Below, in pieces: positions 29,326 through 40,033 of a DNA stretch of 64,000 nt (position 1 is its first letter; the number at the start of each line of letters is the position of its first letter). This DNA is from Rebecca billardiae RCC1528 (Eukaryota; Haptophyta): positions 1,922,001 through 1,986,000 of the forward strand of contig OZ251227.1 of the NCBI GenBank assembly GCA_965240325.2, given 5' to 3'. The translations under genes were made by a program, and so were the position numbers. Below the pieces are notes generated by a model. It did no database searches and was not told the origin of the DNA. It saw only the letters and a list, made by a program, of their open reading frames with translations.

Positions 29326-31363
29326 GATCGGCTACGCCGATCTTCGGGTAGTGAACAATGAAGTTGAGGGCGCACGGCCCTATGTACAGAATATCACAGT
29401 TGCATAAACTCACAATCACAGCATGCCTACCAGAATACGTGTAACCGTACTCGCGGTTGTACTTGTAGTCGGCGTCGCGAGTTCACCAATGACCGAGCAG
29501 GCAGCCAATACACGGCACGATTGAGGCCCGCGACCAGCCTCGTGAGCGCGACCGAGCCAGAGGTGGTCGGCGGCATCGAACCCCACCGCGCTCGCTCGTC
29601 GAGCTGCGCACGGGTATCGGTGCGCGCGCGCCAACGCGGCGCGCCGTGCTCGCGCCCGGCGGCTGCACTGAGTGCACACCTGCCGTCGCGCGCGCACGGG
29701 CGCGTGATGGACCGAGGAGGTCGCGCGAGCATGCGCGATGTGTCTGGATGGAGCGTGTAGTAGGTGTAGGCTGCGCTCCGCACGCGCTCCACCCCGATGC
29801 ACCGCGTCTCTCCATACGCGTCGAAACACACCGCGCTCGCTCGTCGAGCTGCGCACGGGTATCGGTGCGCGCGCGCCAACGCGGCGCGCCGTGCTCGCTC
29901 GCGCCCGGCAGCTGCCGAAACCTGCTCGCGCGCGCACGCGCGCGTGATGGACCGAGGAGGTCGCGCGAGCATGCGCGATGTGTCTGGATGGAGCGTGTAG
30001 TAGGTGTAGGCTGCGCTCCGCACGCGCTCCGCCACCGTGCACCGCGCTGCCCCTCGTCCACGCGGTCACCGCCGAGCTCGAATTCTGAACGCGTGCGTGA
30101 GCCCCCCGGAGCGCGCCTCCGAGCAGCAGTCGCAGCCATCGTGTCGAAGGCGTGGCGAGAGGAAGATGGCAAGTAGCGCGATGATGCACCATCTCGTCGC
30201 GCCCACGGGCAGCGCGCGGTGCGCGCCTTCGCGCCTCGAGCAGGCTGCCGAGCCGAGCCGTGCCGGCCTGCCGCGCTCGATGCGCGCGTCGAGTCGCGCG
30301 TCCACCACCGTGATGAGCACGGATGAGCGCGCGCAGCCGTGTCGTAGTTCAGGTGGGGTCCCCCGATCGCACGCACCACCGCGCCGCCACGTCTGCACCC
30401 GCCTTGTGGCACCACGCGGGGGCACGCGCCGGGCCGCGCAGGCAGCACAGCAAGCACGGCTCGACCGGCAAACGGTCAGCGCGCGGCGAGGGTGGAGTCC
30501 GGTGAGGGGCGACCGGGGTGTCCGGCGCGACGGAGGTGGTCCACGCCGTGGTCGCCGACGCGTTCCTCACCACCTCCGAGGCCGTGGTGGCCGCCCGGGA
30601 GAAGGAATGCTCCCCGTCGCACCGCGCCTGTGCAGTGCAGCACCCCGCATTGCCAACCGCAAGCAACGAGCCGTGCCTCTTCGGCCTTGGGCCGTGCGTG
30701 CCTCTTCGACGTCCAAATCACGTTTCAGTTGAAGATCTCTTGATTCTAGTCGTCACCGATAAAATGTTAACCAAGTGTGCACGTTAATAATAGTAAACTG
30801 TACTTTACTTCGCGGGCCACCCGGCACCCAGTGCGCACCCACTTGGGTATTTTGAGCGCCTTCCGGCTTTAAAAGATATTACCCGTGTATGAATCAAGGG
30901 TAATCAATGGGCTTTTAACAAGGGGCTTAACGAGTTAACGGCCTTAACCTGATGATATCCGCCACTGAGAAGCGACGGTTCATGAATCATGACTTCAGAT
31001 GCCGGCATAATAATTCTTTACTTCAAGCGACATAAAATCTGACTCAACCTCTCTTTTCTATGGTTGGCGAGCTGTTTCAGGCTCTTACAATTCAAGCATC
31101 TTACTATGACGGAATGTTCGAACACACGGCTGGTGTTATATGCTATTCCACCCGGCATTCCCCTAAGTGTTACTATCGTTAAAATTAGCATCTACTACAA
31201 ACGCAATCATTGGCAGCGAAATCCACTCATACGTACGGTAAGGCCACCCACAAAAATCCCCAAAATCCTGCGCGCATCCTCTTTTTGATTTTGCGGAGCA
31301 CGTGCGCCGCCCCCCCCCCGGCTTTCGCTCACGCTCAGACCTTTCGGGGGGGGGCCGTGCGCC
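29326..31363 (+). mobile_element. Non-autonomous hairpin-ended element F3b
   Basis: The left hairpin GATCGGCTACGCCGATC and the next ~45 bp match F3a at 24626. The right end GGGCCGTGCGCC (31352-31363), preceded by a long G run and ~400 bp shared with F3a (from about 30950), is followed by AT. The interior holds a ~240-bp imperfect duplication at about 29585 and 29825. There is no recognisable protein. Confidence 0.72.
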
Positions 31364-31365
31364 AT

Positions 31366-33370
31366 GACCGCGTTCCGCGGTCCTTTTTCCGTAGAACGAA
31401 CGTAGTTCAGGGCCCGCGGTGGCGGTGCACCCTCCGTCGCAGTCGTCTATTGACAGACCAGTTGCATATGCCCGTACAACTAGACTCCATCAGCGGCGCG
31501 CCGCCGCCCGCCGCGCCGGGCGGGCCCATTGCAGCCGCCGGCGCGGCGCCGATTGTGTACAGGCGGATGCGACGAGGCGTGATCGACGCATGAGCGCGAC
31601 TCCACGTGCACACCAGGCCACGCGGAGCTGACAGCCAGGGAGCACGGTGCGGGGCCGCGGATTCGTTCGGGCCGCTGCTGCTGACCGCTGTCCCCGGGGT
31701 CACCCCCCGCGCCGGCAGCGCCCGGGAGTAGGGCTGGAGGAGTAGGGTCCGAGTAGGGTTCGACCAGCGCCTGCGCGACGGCCGACAGGCGGGCGCGAGG
31801 CGTGATCGACGCATGAGCGCAACTCTACGTGCACGCCAGGCCACGCGGAGCTGACAGCCCGAGGGAGCACGGTGCCGAGGTGCGAGGGCACCGGTGATCC
31901 GGTTCGCGCACTCGCCGCGCGTGCACGGGCAGCTGACACACCTCGATCAGGCACGGCACGCGTTGCAGAGGCACGGCCAGCTCTGGGGACGTCACGCACC
32001 ACCGTCGCCCGCGCAGCTCGTCCTCCTCGTAGAGTACCGTTCAGTTCCGAGGCGTAGCCCTCGCTCAGAGTCGACCGACGATGGACTCGGATCGTCGGCG
32101 CGCCTGCTCTCTCTCAATCAAGAAGAGTTCTGGGAGACCCCGGAAAGGCATGGCAAGGGCGGCGCGTGGTGAAGTCGAAGGCTCAGAGATCGATCAGTCC
32201 GGCATCAGGCGCCGCTGCCCCCGAGCTTGCGAGAGCCCGAACACAGGGCGGCGGCTGCGGCGCCGGCTCGCGGACGCGCCGGGGCCGCGCAAGGCCGCGC
32301 CGAGGCATCGACAGGGCGGCAGGGGCGGCGGGGGCGCGCGGAGTGAGCGGGGGCACGACGAACGCGATGTCGACGGCAGTCGGGACCCGCCGCAGCCGCG
32401 CGCTCCAGGCGCCATTCGCCGCGCGCACCTGCCCATCGCCGTCCTCACCCGTCGGTCGCTCGTGAGTGAGCCTCGTGCCCGTGGCTCGCCTCCAAACGCG
32501 GGCCGCCTCTGGTGGGCCGCCGCCCGGGGCCACGCGCGCGCCCAACCAAGTCCGTTCGCGTCAGATAGTATAGAGCCCGAACACAGGGCGGCGGCTGCGG
32601 CGCCGGCTCGCGGACGCGCCGGGGCCGCGCAAGGCCGCGCCGAGGCATCGACAGGGCGGCAGGGGCGGCGGGGGCGCGCGGAGTGAGCGGGGGCACGACG
32701 AACGCGATGTCGACGGCAGTCGGGACCCGCCGCAGCCGCGCGCTCCAGGCGCCATTCGCCGCGCGCACCTGCCCATCGCCGTCCTCACCCGTCGGTCGCT
32801 CGTGAGCCTCGTGCCCGTGGCTCGCCTCCAAACGCGGGCCGCCTCTGGTGGGCCGCCGCCCGGGGCCACGCGCGCGCCCAACCAAGTCCGTTCGCGTCAG
32901 ATAGTATTGAGATTCGCCGAGGTTGGCCCATCGGCTACTGACCCTTGCCTCGTCGGCTCCTGATACAGACACGGCGCGATTGAATAGTTGATTCAACTGA
33001 TTCAAGGGACGTACATGGTCACATCGGTTCGCGGCAATCTCTATCTAGATACGTCATCGCTCCTTGGACCTTGCTGCAATCTCATTGGCCGGAAAAATCG
33101 CTTGTAACGGTTCGTTACGTTAGGGATCCTAAAGGGCGTGAAGTTTTTTGGACGGGCGTCACTCCACGCTTTACTATGAACTTGCCGTGGGCGCGACCTT
33201 TTTCGGCCGTGATGCATGTTAGAGAGGGTCTCAAAATTCGAAACTCGGTCTCCTCCAGCCATGAAAATCGTCCCCCGTCCCTTTTTTCTTGATCAAAGAT
33301 CTTTTTGAAACGTTGTTCGGGCCCGCTGGTGCGGGCTCCACGCTGCGCGCTCCGCCCTGCACCGCGGGCC
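31366..33370 (-). mobile_element. Non-autonomous hairpin-ended element F1-C
   Basis: Reading on the minus strand, it starts at 33370 with GGCCCGCGGTGCAGGGCGG and ends at 31366 with the terminal hairpin (GAA loop). An inverted copy of the start motif lies about 30 bp inside. It is bordered by AT on both sides (31364-31365 and 33371-33372). The internal hairpin GTAACGGTTCGTTAC is at 33104-33118. A ~340-bp duplication (about 32233 and 32574) explains its extra length over F1-D. No transposition gene. Confidence 0.78.
32233..32912. repeat. ~340-bp tandem duplication within F1-C
   Basis: Both copies begin GAGCCCGAACACAGGGCGGC (about 32233 and 32574) and run to a shared CAAGTCCGTTCGCGTCAGAT end. 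The second copy lacks the 4 bp GTGA present in GTGAGTGAGCCTCG of the first. Confidence 0.85.
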
Positions 33371-33372
33371 AT

Positions 33373-35020
33373 GACCGCGTTCCGCGGTCCTTTTCCGTAG
33401 AACGAACGTAGTTCAGGGCCCGCGGTGGCGGTGCACCCTCCGTCGCAGTCGTCCATTGACAGACCCGGACGGAGTTGCATGCCCGTACAACTAGACTCTC
33501 CACCAGCGGCGCGCCGCCGCCCGCCGCGCCGCGGGCGGGCCCATCGCACTTCGCAGCCGCCGGTGCGGCGCCGATTGTGTACAGGCGGATGCGACGAGGC
33601 GTGATCGACGCATGAGCGCGACTCCACGTGCACGCCAGGCCACGCGAAGCTGACAGCCAGGGAGCACGGTGCGGGGCCGCGGATTCGTTCGGGCCGCCGT
33701 GCTGCTGACTGTGACCGCTGTCCCGGGTCACCGCGCACCGGCAGCGCCAGGATAGTTAGATGATTTGCACTGGTCCGAGTAGGGTTCGACCAGCGCCTGC
33801 GCGACGGCCGACAGGCGGGCGCGAGGCGTGATCGACGCATGAGCGCAACTCTACGTGCACGCCAGGCCACGCGGAGCTGACAGCCCGAGGGACGGCACGC
33901 AGTGCCGAGGTTCGAGGGCACCGCAGTCACAGATCGTTCGCGCACGCCGCGCGTGCACGGGCGGGCACACCTCGATCAGGCTCGGCACGCGTTGCAGAGG
34001 CACAGCCAGCTCTGGGGACGGCACGCACCACCGTCGCCCGCGCAGCTCGTCCTCGGCTCGTAAAGTACCGTTCAGTTCCGAGGCGTAGCCCTCGCTCAGA
34101 GTCGACCGTCGACGATGGACTCGGATCGTCGGCGCTCCCCGGAAAGGCATGGCAAGGGCGGCGCGTGGTGAAGTCGAAGACTCAGAGATCGATCAGTCCG
34201 GCATCAGGCGCCGCTGCCCCCGAGCTTGCGAGAGCCCGAATACAGGGCGGCTGCCGCGGCGCGGCCGGGGCGCCCCCGGCGACGCGCGCGGCCGCGCGCA
34301 GGCATCGACACGGGGCGGCGGGGGCGCGCGGAGTGAGCGGGGGCACGAACGCGATGTCGACGGCAGTCGGGACCCGCCACAGCCGCGCGCTCCAGGCGCA
34401 ACTCGCCGCGCGCACCTGCCCATCGCCGTACACTCACCCGTCGGTCGCTCGTGCGGCTCGCGACCCTCTCGCGGAGCCAGTGCGCAGCAACCAAGGTTTG
34501 GCTTTGCTGGGCAGCCGTCCGGCTCCAGACTCGTGTCGTCAGATAGTATTGAGATTTGGCGGCGCATCGGCTACTGACCCTTGCCACAGTGTTGGCTCCT
34601 GATACCGAGACACGGCGCGATTCGGAATAGTTGATTCAACTGATTCAAGGGACGTACATGGCCACATCGGTTCGCGGCAATCTCTATCTAGACTATACGT
34701 CATCGCTCCTTGGACCTTGCTGCAATCTCATTGGCCGAAAAAATCGCTTGTAACGGTTCGTTACGTTAGGGATCCTAAAGGGCGTGAAGTTTTTTGGACG
34801 GGCGAGTCACTCTGACACGCTTTACTATGAACTTGTTGTGGGCGCGACCTTTTTCGGCCGTGATGCGTGTTAGAGAGGCTCTCAAAAGTCGAAACTCGGT
34901 CTCCTCCAGCCATGAAAATCGTCCCCCGTCCCTTTTTTCTTGATCAAAGATCTTTTTGAAACGTGGTTAGGGCCCACGGAGCGGGCTCCACGCTGCGCGC
35001 TCCGCCCTGCACCGCGGGCC
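33373..35020 (-). mobile_element. Non-autonomous hairpin-ended element F1-D
   Basis: On the minus strand it starts at 35020 with GGCCCGCGGTGCAGGGCGG and ends at 33373 with hairpin GACCGCGGAACGCGGTC. It is head-to-tail with F1-C across a 2-bp AT spacer. The start flank is AT-rich (ATAAATATAAATATTATAAA on plus). The internal hairpin is at 34750-34764. Most of the interior is homologous to F1-C but without the internal duplication. Confidence 0.78.
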
Positions 35021-35151
35021 ATAAATATAAATATTATAAATTTATCTTGCGCGTGTCTTGCGTCTGTGACGACAGACGCGTCTGTGACGACGGAAATAAA
35101 CGCAGCGCCATTGCGGTGCTCATCAGTCAGCCGCAGTGGCTGGACCGTTAG

Positions 35152-36747
35152 CTATTGTCCGCTGGTCCCTGCGTGCCATTCAGTGTCGCCGCGCCCTGCG
35201 CCGCGCCGCTGTTGCTGGCGGCGCGAGACGAGGATTGCTGCCAGCGCGATGACGAGCGTCAGCGCAGCTGTGAGAGCGAGCAGCGCACCGATCGAGGCGA
35301 AGCTGGCTGCCAGATGTGCGTGTGAGGCGCCCTGCCAGCGGCGCGCGACCGCCGGCGCAAGCCGGCGCCGGCGCGCGCCGCAGCCGCTCGGTCCATAGCC
35401 GAGGCCCAGGTCGCAGAGGAGATCGAGCGCCTGGTCGAGGAGGAGGGTGCGGCAGCGCGACCGCTTGATCCAGCGCCACCACGGGCCACTGGTACAGAAG
35501 CGGCGGCGGCGAGCATCGCCATCGTCGTCACCACCCTGGCCGGGCGGAGGCGACGGCGGCGGCGACGGCGCCGTCGGCGGCAGCGCGGCTGCGGCCGGGC
35601 AGAGGTCGTCACCCTGGAGGTCCCACGCACCCTTGGCGCCCGACGCAGTGGGGCGCGCGCAGCACGCGCCCGCAGAGTCTGTCGGGCACAGCAGCGAGAG
35701 GAAGGTGAGCTGCAGGAGCCACACGCCCGTCGAGTACTCCGGCGGCACGACGCGCACGCCGTTGAACAGGCCCTCCAGCGCGCTGTCCGGGTCCTGCTGG
35801 TCCATGTGCACGGCCGCGTCGTACGCGCCGCCGTGCTCGTGCGCGTACGGGCACTCGAGCGCGCCGCCGCTCTCGAAGGTCGAGAAGGGCACGGTGCTCG
35901 AGTCCTTGTGCGTGTACTGGACGTTCCATGCGTCGAAGTCGAAGAACGAGGGCAGCACGTTGTACCCGCGCGCGTCGGGCGTGTCGCCTGGCTGCGCGAC
36001 CGCGCTACCGCCCGGCGCGTCAAGCACAGTCACGCCCACGCGGAGCACGTCCGGCCGCGTCGTCTTCAGCTCGACCGTGACGTTGCTCAGGTTGCCGACG
36101 GTGCTCATCGCGGTGATGGTCAGCTCGACGGGCGCGGTGTCGTTGAACGGCAGCACGCCGAGCGGGTGCACACAGTCGCGCTGCCACGCGGAGAAGGGAT
36201 CGTTCGCGGGCGCGTCCCGGATCTCAAAGTGCAGATGGTCGTACCCGGACGCACTCTCACCGCTGGTGCCGATGTACTGGCCCCTGGCTACATTGTCGCC
36301 GATGCTCACGTTCCACGAGTTCACATGCAGGTAGTTGCTCGTGTAGCACCCCTGATTCGAGCACGTGCTCTCCCCCGGCCGGTAGTGTCGGAGCTGGATC
36401 ACCGGGTCTGAGAAGCCGCTCGAGGGGCCAGCCTTGCGCACCTCGCCGTCGGCGACGGCGAAGAGCGGCGTGCCGATGGGCGCAGAGAGGTCGATGCCGC
36501 GATGGAAGTCGTAACGGTCCGATGCGCTCGCCAGCGGACGCGGACCGAACGTGGAGTGGACGGGAAGGTCGGCGAACGCCGCCGAGCCGTGGCGGTCGAT
36601 TGGGCAGCCATCGGCCAAGGCCCAGCCGGGCGGCGGGTTGTCGGTGATGCGCCCGCACAGTGGCCACGCCATCAGCGGGTCGTACCGGGGGATAGACTGG
36701 CCGAGCGCGGCCAGCGTGCACGCCAGGGAGGCCGCGAACGCAGCCAT
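35152..36747 (-). CDS. Membrane-anchored M23 (LytM-type) metallopeptidase
   Basis: The 531-residue protein begins with a signal peptide (MAAFAASLACTLAALGQS). The peptidase M23 core follows: FHRGIDLSAPIGTPLFAVAD near residue 82 gives the His-x3-Asp zinc ligands, and GYDHLHFEI near 171 gives the second His-x-His pair. M23 enzymes usually cut glycine-containing or peptidoglycan-type peptides; in an alga the substrate may be bacterial prey wall or an extracellular protein. A beta-rich region, a Pro-rich stretch (TAPSPPPSPPPGQGG) and a C-terminal transmembrane helix (about 480-505) with a basic cytosolic end follow. ATG 36747 is the first Met in a plausible signal. The family suggests bacterial ancestry, but base composition is like the host's. 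Confidence 0.85.
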   Translation of the reverse strand: MAAFAASLACTLAALGQSIPRYDPLMAWPLCGRITDNPPPGWALADGCPIDRHGSAAFADLPVHSTFGPRPLASASDRYDFHRGIDLSAPIGTPLFAVADGEVRKAGPSSGFSDPVIQLRHYRPGESTCSNQGCYTSNYLHVNSWNVSIGDNVARGQYIGTSGESASGYDHLHFEIRDAPANDPFSAWQRDCVHPLGVLPFNDTAPVELTITAMSTVGNLSNVTVELKTTRPDVLRVGVTVLDAPGGSAVAQPGDTPDARGYNVLPSFFDFDAWNVQYTHKDSSTVPFSTFESGGALECPYAHEHGGAYDAAVHMDQQDPDSALEGLFNGVRVVPPEYSTGVWLLQLTFLSLLCPTDSAGACCARPTASGAKGAWDLQGDDLCPAAAALPPTAPSPPPSPPPGQGGDDDGDARRRRFCTSGPWWRWIKRSRCRTLLLDQALDLLCDLGLGYGPSGCGARRRRLAPAVARRWQGASHAHLAASFASIGALLALTAALTLVIALAAILVSRRQQQRRGAGRGDTEWHAGTSGQ

Positions 36748-38869
36748 CGAGGGGGCCGTTCGTCCCTTGACCAAGCTTGGAGGGCGGTCCCTTGACGAAC
36801 ATCCCTCGCCCGTGTGACATTCTCCTGTTCTCTATTCTCAATTCGGATGACCCGCGTGGGACTTGCTATGAAAGAACGTGGCGAAAACGTAGCAACCGAC
36901 CCATCTTCGTCTGGCGTTCTGCGACTCCATCAAGCTTCCCAATATTTTTAAATTCCCCTTTATAACGGGCTCCGGGTGATCAGGCTGGCGGCCGAAGCCT
37001 CCAGCCCTACCCTGGCCAGCCCCCAACCAACCACCACCCTCACCCAACCTCAAACCACTGACCGAGACACCTACAGTAGTGTCTTGACACCACTCCACTG
37101 TGGACAGCCCGCCTCCAGAGGGGGCGGGGGTATGCCATTGCCAACAGCATACGAGCCCAACACTGTGGGGTGGTCCCAGGTACAAGCAGTGTACGGCCTT
37201 GCAATTCAAGATCATCGAGTTTGAGCCGAGTCGGCAGCAGGGGCACCCCCTACTCGAGGAAAAAGATCCGCGGCCCCGGCCGTGCTACGCAAACGATATC
37301 CTCACCGGTGACTGGCACCCTTGCTGGCACTACGGTGGCAAGTGGCAGACTGACTGGCTACCACTCTCACAACTCACTGTCTGAAACCGACACGGTGACG
37401 GTGACCATTTAGACCAACTTAGCCGACCGGGCATCTGTTGAGGAGACTGAGTGACGACCAGCCGGGGTCATCGTGCGGCGCTGAAGGCGAGTGAAGCCTG
37501 GCCAGACCTGTGACTGGCAGTGACTGAGTGGTCACTGCACCTGACCACCCGTACGGCCCGCCTCACCAGCACGGCCGATGACGACCAGCCGGGGTCATCG
37601 TGCGGCGCTGAAGCCTGGCCAGACCTGTGACTGAGTGGTCACGGCACCTGACCACCTACGGCCCCCTCACCAGCACGGCCGTAACGGGCGTCTGTACAGA
37701 GTAGTGCGTCCGACCGGGCCGCCCTCCAGCACGAGCCGCACGCTAGGTGGCGCGCTCCTTCCGCTTCCCTGCCGATTCAGATTTGACACCTGGCATCATT
37801 GGTCCCGTGAGCTGCGGCTGCTGCAGCCGCAACGTGCTGGCGCGGCGAGACAGTGGAGTGAGTGCGGACCAAGACCGTGACACTAAGCACCGTGGCTTAC
37901 TCGTGCAGCATCCGCACCGTGCGCGCACAAAGAGTTCATAGCGTAACGCAGGGCGACGCGCGCGCGCGGCGAGCGAGCCGGACAACCACCGCCCGCCTCC
38001 ACATGCAGCCCCCGCGCGCGGCGCGCGCACCATGACCATCCGCCCCAGAGTGCCGCATAGCGCGCAGCGTGCGCGGTCGCACCTGGGTCGTTGGACGTAT
38101 GCCGTGGCGCGGGCACGGCGCGGCGATGCCGCGCTTGCTTCTCCCGGGGGCCTGAGGCCCCCACGCGCGGCGGACTCCGTGCGCGCGCCCCGCCTGATGA
38201 GCGCGCGGCGCGCGGCCATCGAGCCTCCATGTTCAATGTGCTGGGCCGTTGCGCGTGCCGCCTGGTGCGTATTCGGTCTCGTCAGATGCGTGCTCGGTCT
38301 CGTCAATCGTTACCCGCGTCGCTTGCGGCAGGCAGCCCCCCTTCTAGCGGTTCTCGAGGCCAAACCATCGACGCTTGGACGCCTACGGCCGCGCGAAGCG
38401 ACGGCGCCGAGCGGGCGCGCGCGCCCGGTACGAGAGGTAGACTCCCACATCGTGCCTCCACACCCCGCCCGCGCCAGCGCACCCGCCCCTGGAGCTCTTC
38501 CCGCTCGTCGACGGCGCTCGGCACCCGAGCCGAGCCGAACGTGTGCACGGCGCACGACGCAGCGCGGCGCGACGGGCGCGGCGCGGCGCGCTCGGGCGAA
38601 AGTCCCCCGGGGCTCCGAGCGTACGGGCCGACGCGCCCACTCGCGGCGCGCTCCGCGCGCGCCCCGCCAAATGCGAGGTGACACACGAGGCGCGGGTCGA
38701 GACGCTCGGGTGCTCGGCGCGGCCGTCAAACAGGGCCCCCCGCGAGTTGAAGAGCGTCCCCGGATTCCATTTTCCGGACTCTCCTTGATGCTACGCAAAG
38801 CCGCGGGGGCGGCCGTCCCGTCGAAACGGACGTGCCCCCCCCGCGGAAAAAGCTTCCCAGACCCAGTCT
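36748..38869. other. Repeat-bearing stretch of different composition
   Basis: From about 36960 the DNA is less GCG/CGC-dominated. A ~125-bp imperfect duplication (GACGACCAGCCGGGGTCATC at 37452 and 37577) is present. A plus-strand frame ending at 37384 contains FEPSRQQGHPLLEEKD and CHCQQHTSPT but has no clear start or family. 37.9-38.8 kb has open frames on both strands that are Arg/Ala-rich and not convincing. Confidence 0.45.
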
Positions 38870-39484
38870 GTGCGTCCGCCTGATGCACAAGGGCCTGATG
38901 CTTCTCCACAGGGAACCCCCGCTGGTGGCAGCCAGCGGCGCGAGGGAGGTGGTGGCGCGCCTTCTAAAGCTCCCCTGCATCCCGCCCCGCGCCGAGCGCG
39001 CAAGTCGGCTCCGCCGGCGCGCGCGCTCGCCGCGCAGGGCTCGGGTACTGGAGTGCAGGCTGCAAACGGCGAGCAGCAGCACTCTCAGAAGCGGAAGAAG
39101 AAGCCTCGGCGCGGGAAGCGCGGGCCTCGGCGTGACGCGCAAGGCAGGCGGATTCGATCTCCATCGAGCCGCCGCACCTCGTCGCGGCGCGCCGTCGAGA
39201 AACGCCAGGAGCGCAAGGCGGCGCGGCTGGCGGCCTCTCTGCCCGCAGCACCTGCGCCTGCTCCAGCTGCTGTCCCCCACGCGGACCGAGACTCGTCCAT
39301 GGACGACGACTCGGACGACGAGGATGCGCAGCAGTCGGGGGCAAAGCGTACCCTGCACGCCGCAGCAGCGCCAGCCGCCGCCAGCAAGCCAGCTGAGCAG
39401 AGCGGCAAGCGCGCACGCGGCCGCGCAGGGCACACGGGGACGACTACATCACCGCCGGATCACCCGCCAGGGCCCAGCGGCTGA
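38870..39484 (+). CDS. Basic, low-complexity coding fragment (uncertain)
   Basis: An open frame of about 204 codons without a convincing ATG encodes a Lys/Arg-rich chain with QKRKKKPRRGKRGPRRD, then KRQERKAARLAASLPAAP, and an acidic patch SSMDDDSDDEDAQQSGAKR. The alternation of basic and acidic tracts suggests a nucleic-acid-binding or nucleolar-type protein. It could be an exon of the OTU-like gene downstream, since composition is similar. No domain recognised. Confidence 0.3.
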   Translation: MRPPDAQGPDASPQGTPAGGSQRREGGGGAPSKAPLHPAPRRARKSAPPARALAAQGSGTGVQAANGEQQHSQKRKKKPRRGKRGPRRDAQGRRIRSPSSRRTSSRRAVEKRQERKAARLAASLPAAPAPAPAAVPHADRDSSMDDDSDDEDAQQSGAKRTLHAAAAPAAASKPAEQSGKRARGRAGHTGTTTSPPDHPPGPSG

Positions 39485-39542
39485 GACGGCCGTCTGACAT
39501 CCGGACCTGCACCCTCGCCCTCGCTCGGGGCACAGCAGGTCC

Positions 39543-39719
39543 ATGCGAGCCGCGCAGCGCAGGTGGATCGCGCTCCAGCAGCTCAAGGCCGCGCTCAAGC
39601 CATTCGATCGCGGTTCAGGCTATGCTCTGCCACCAGCGCCGACTTCGTGTCGACGATCGGGCACTGCCGACGACGAATCAGGAGACCTGCGCCGTCCTAC
39701 CTGTGTCGTTAAATCATAG
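39543..39719 (+). CDS. 58-residue open frame, unassigned
   Basis: Starts ATG 39543 (MRAAQRRWIALQQLKAALKP) and ends TAG 39719 within CCTGTGTCGTTAAATCATAG. This end sequence is nearly repeated at 1119-1139. It may be a coding fragment of the mobile block that includes the OTU-like ORF. Confidence 0.25.
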   Translation: MRAAQRRWIALQQLKAALKPFDRGSGYALPPAPTSCRRSGTADDESGDLRRPTCVVKS

Positions 39720-40033
39720 AATGAGTCTACCCATCACACATAACACCCTCGTCTACTGGAGCCCGCCCCTGCTGCTGAGGTGGCAGAGCCAGGCCCACCT
39801 GCTGAAGACTCGCCAGCCCCCAATGAGCTGCTGCAACAGCAGCCGGCCGCAGCTGCCCCACCTGCTGCAGGTGCCCCCGCCAGCTAGATGCGCAGGCGCC
39901 CGCTGCGTTGGGGCCTGGCCTTGCTCCAGCAGCGGCGAGCCACCCCCTGCCTGCACAGCTGCTGGGCCCGGTGCCGGAGGGCGCCGCAGCTGAGCCGCCA
40001 GCAGCAGCGCACGCTGGCCTGGCTGGCGCGGCG

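Noticed and set aside
24626-35020. Tc1/mariner MITEs with TA target duplication
   Set aside because: Flanking AT could mimic TA duplication, but ends lack symmetric terminal inverted repeats and the two ends are structurally different.
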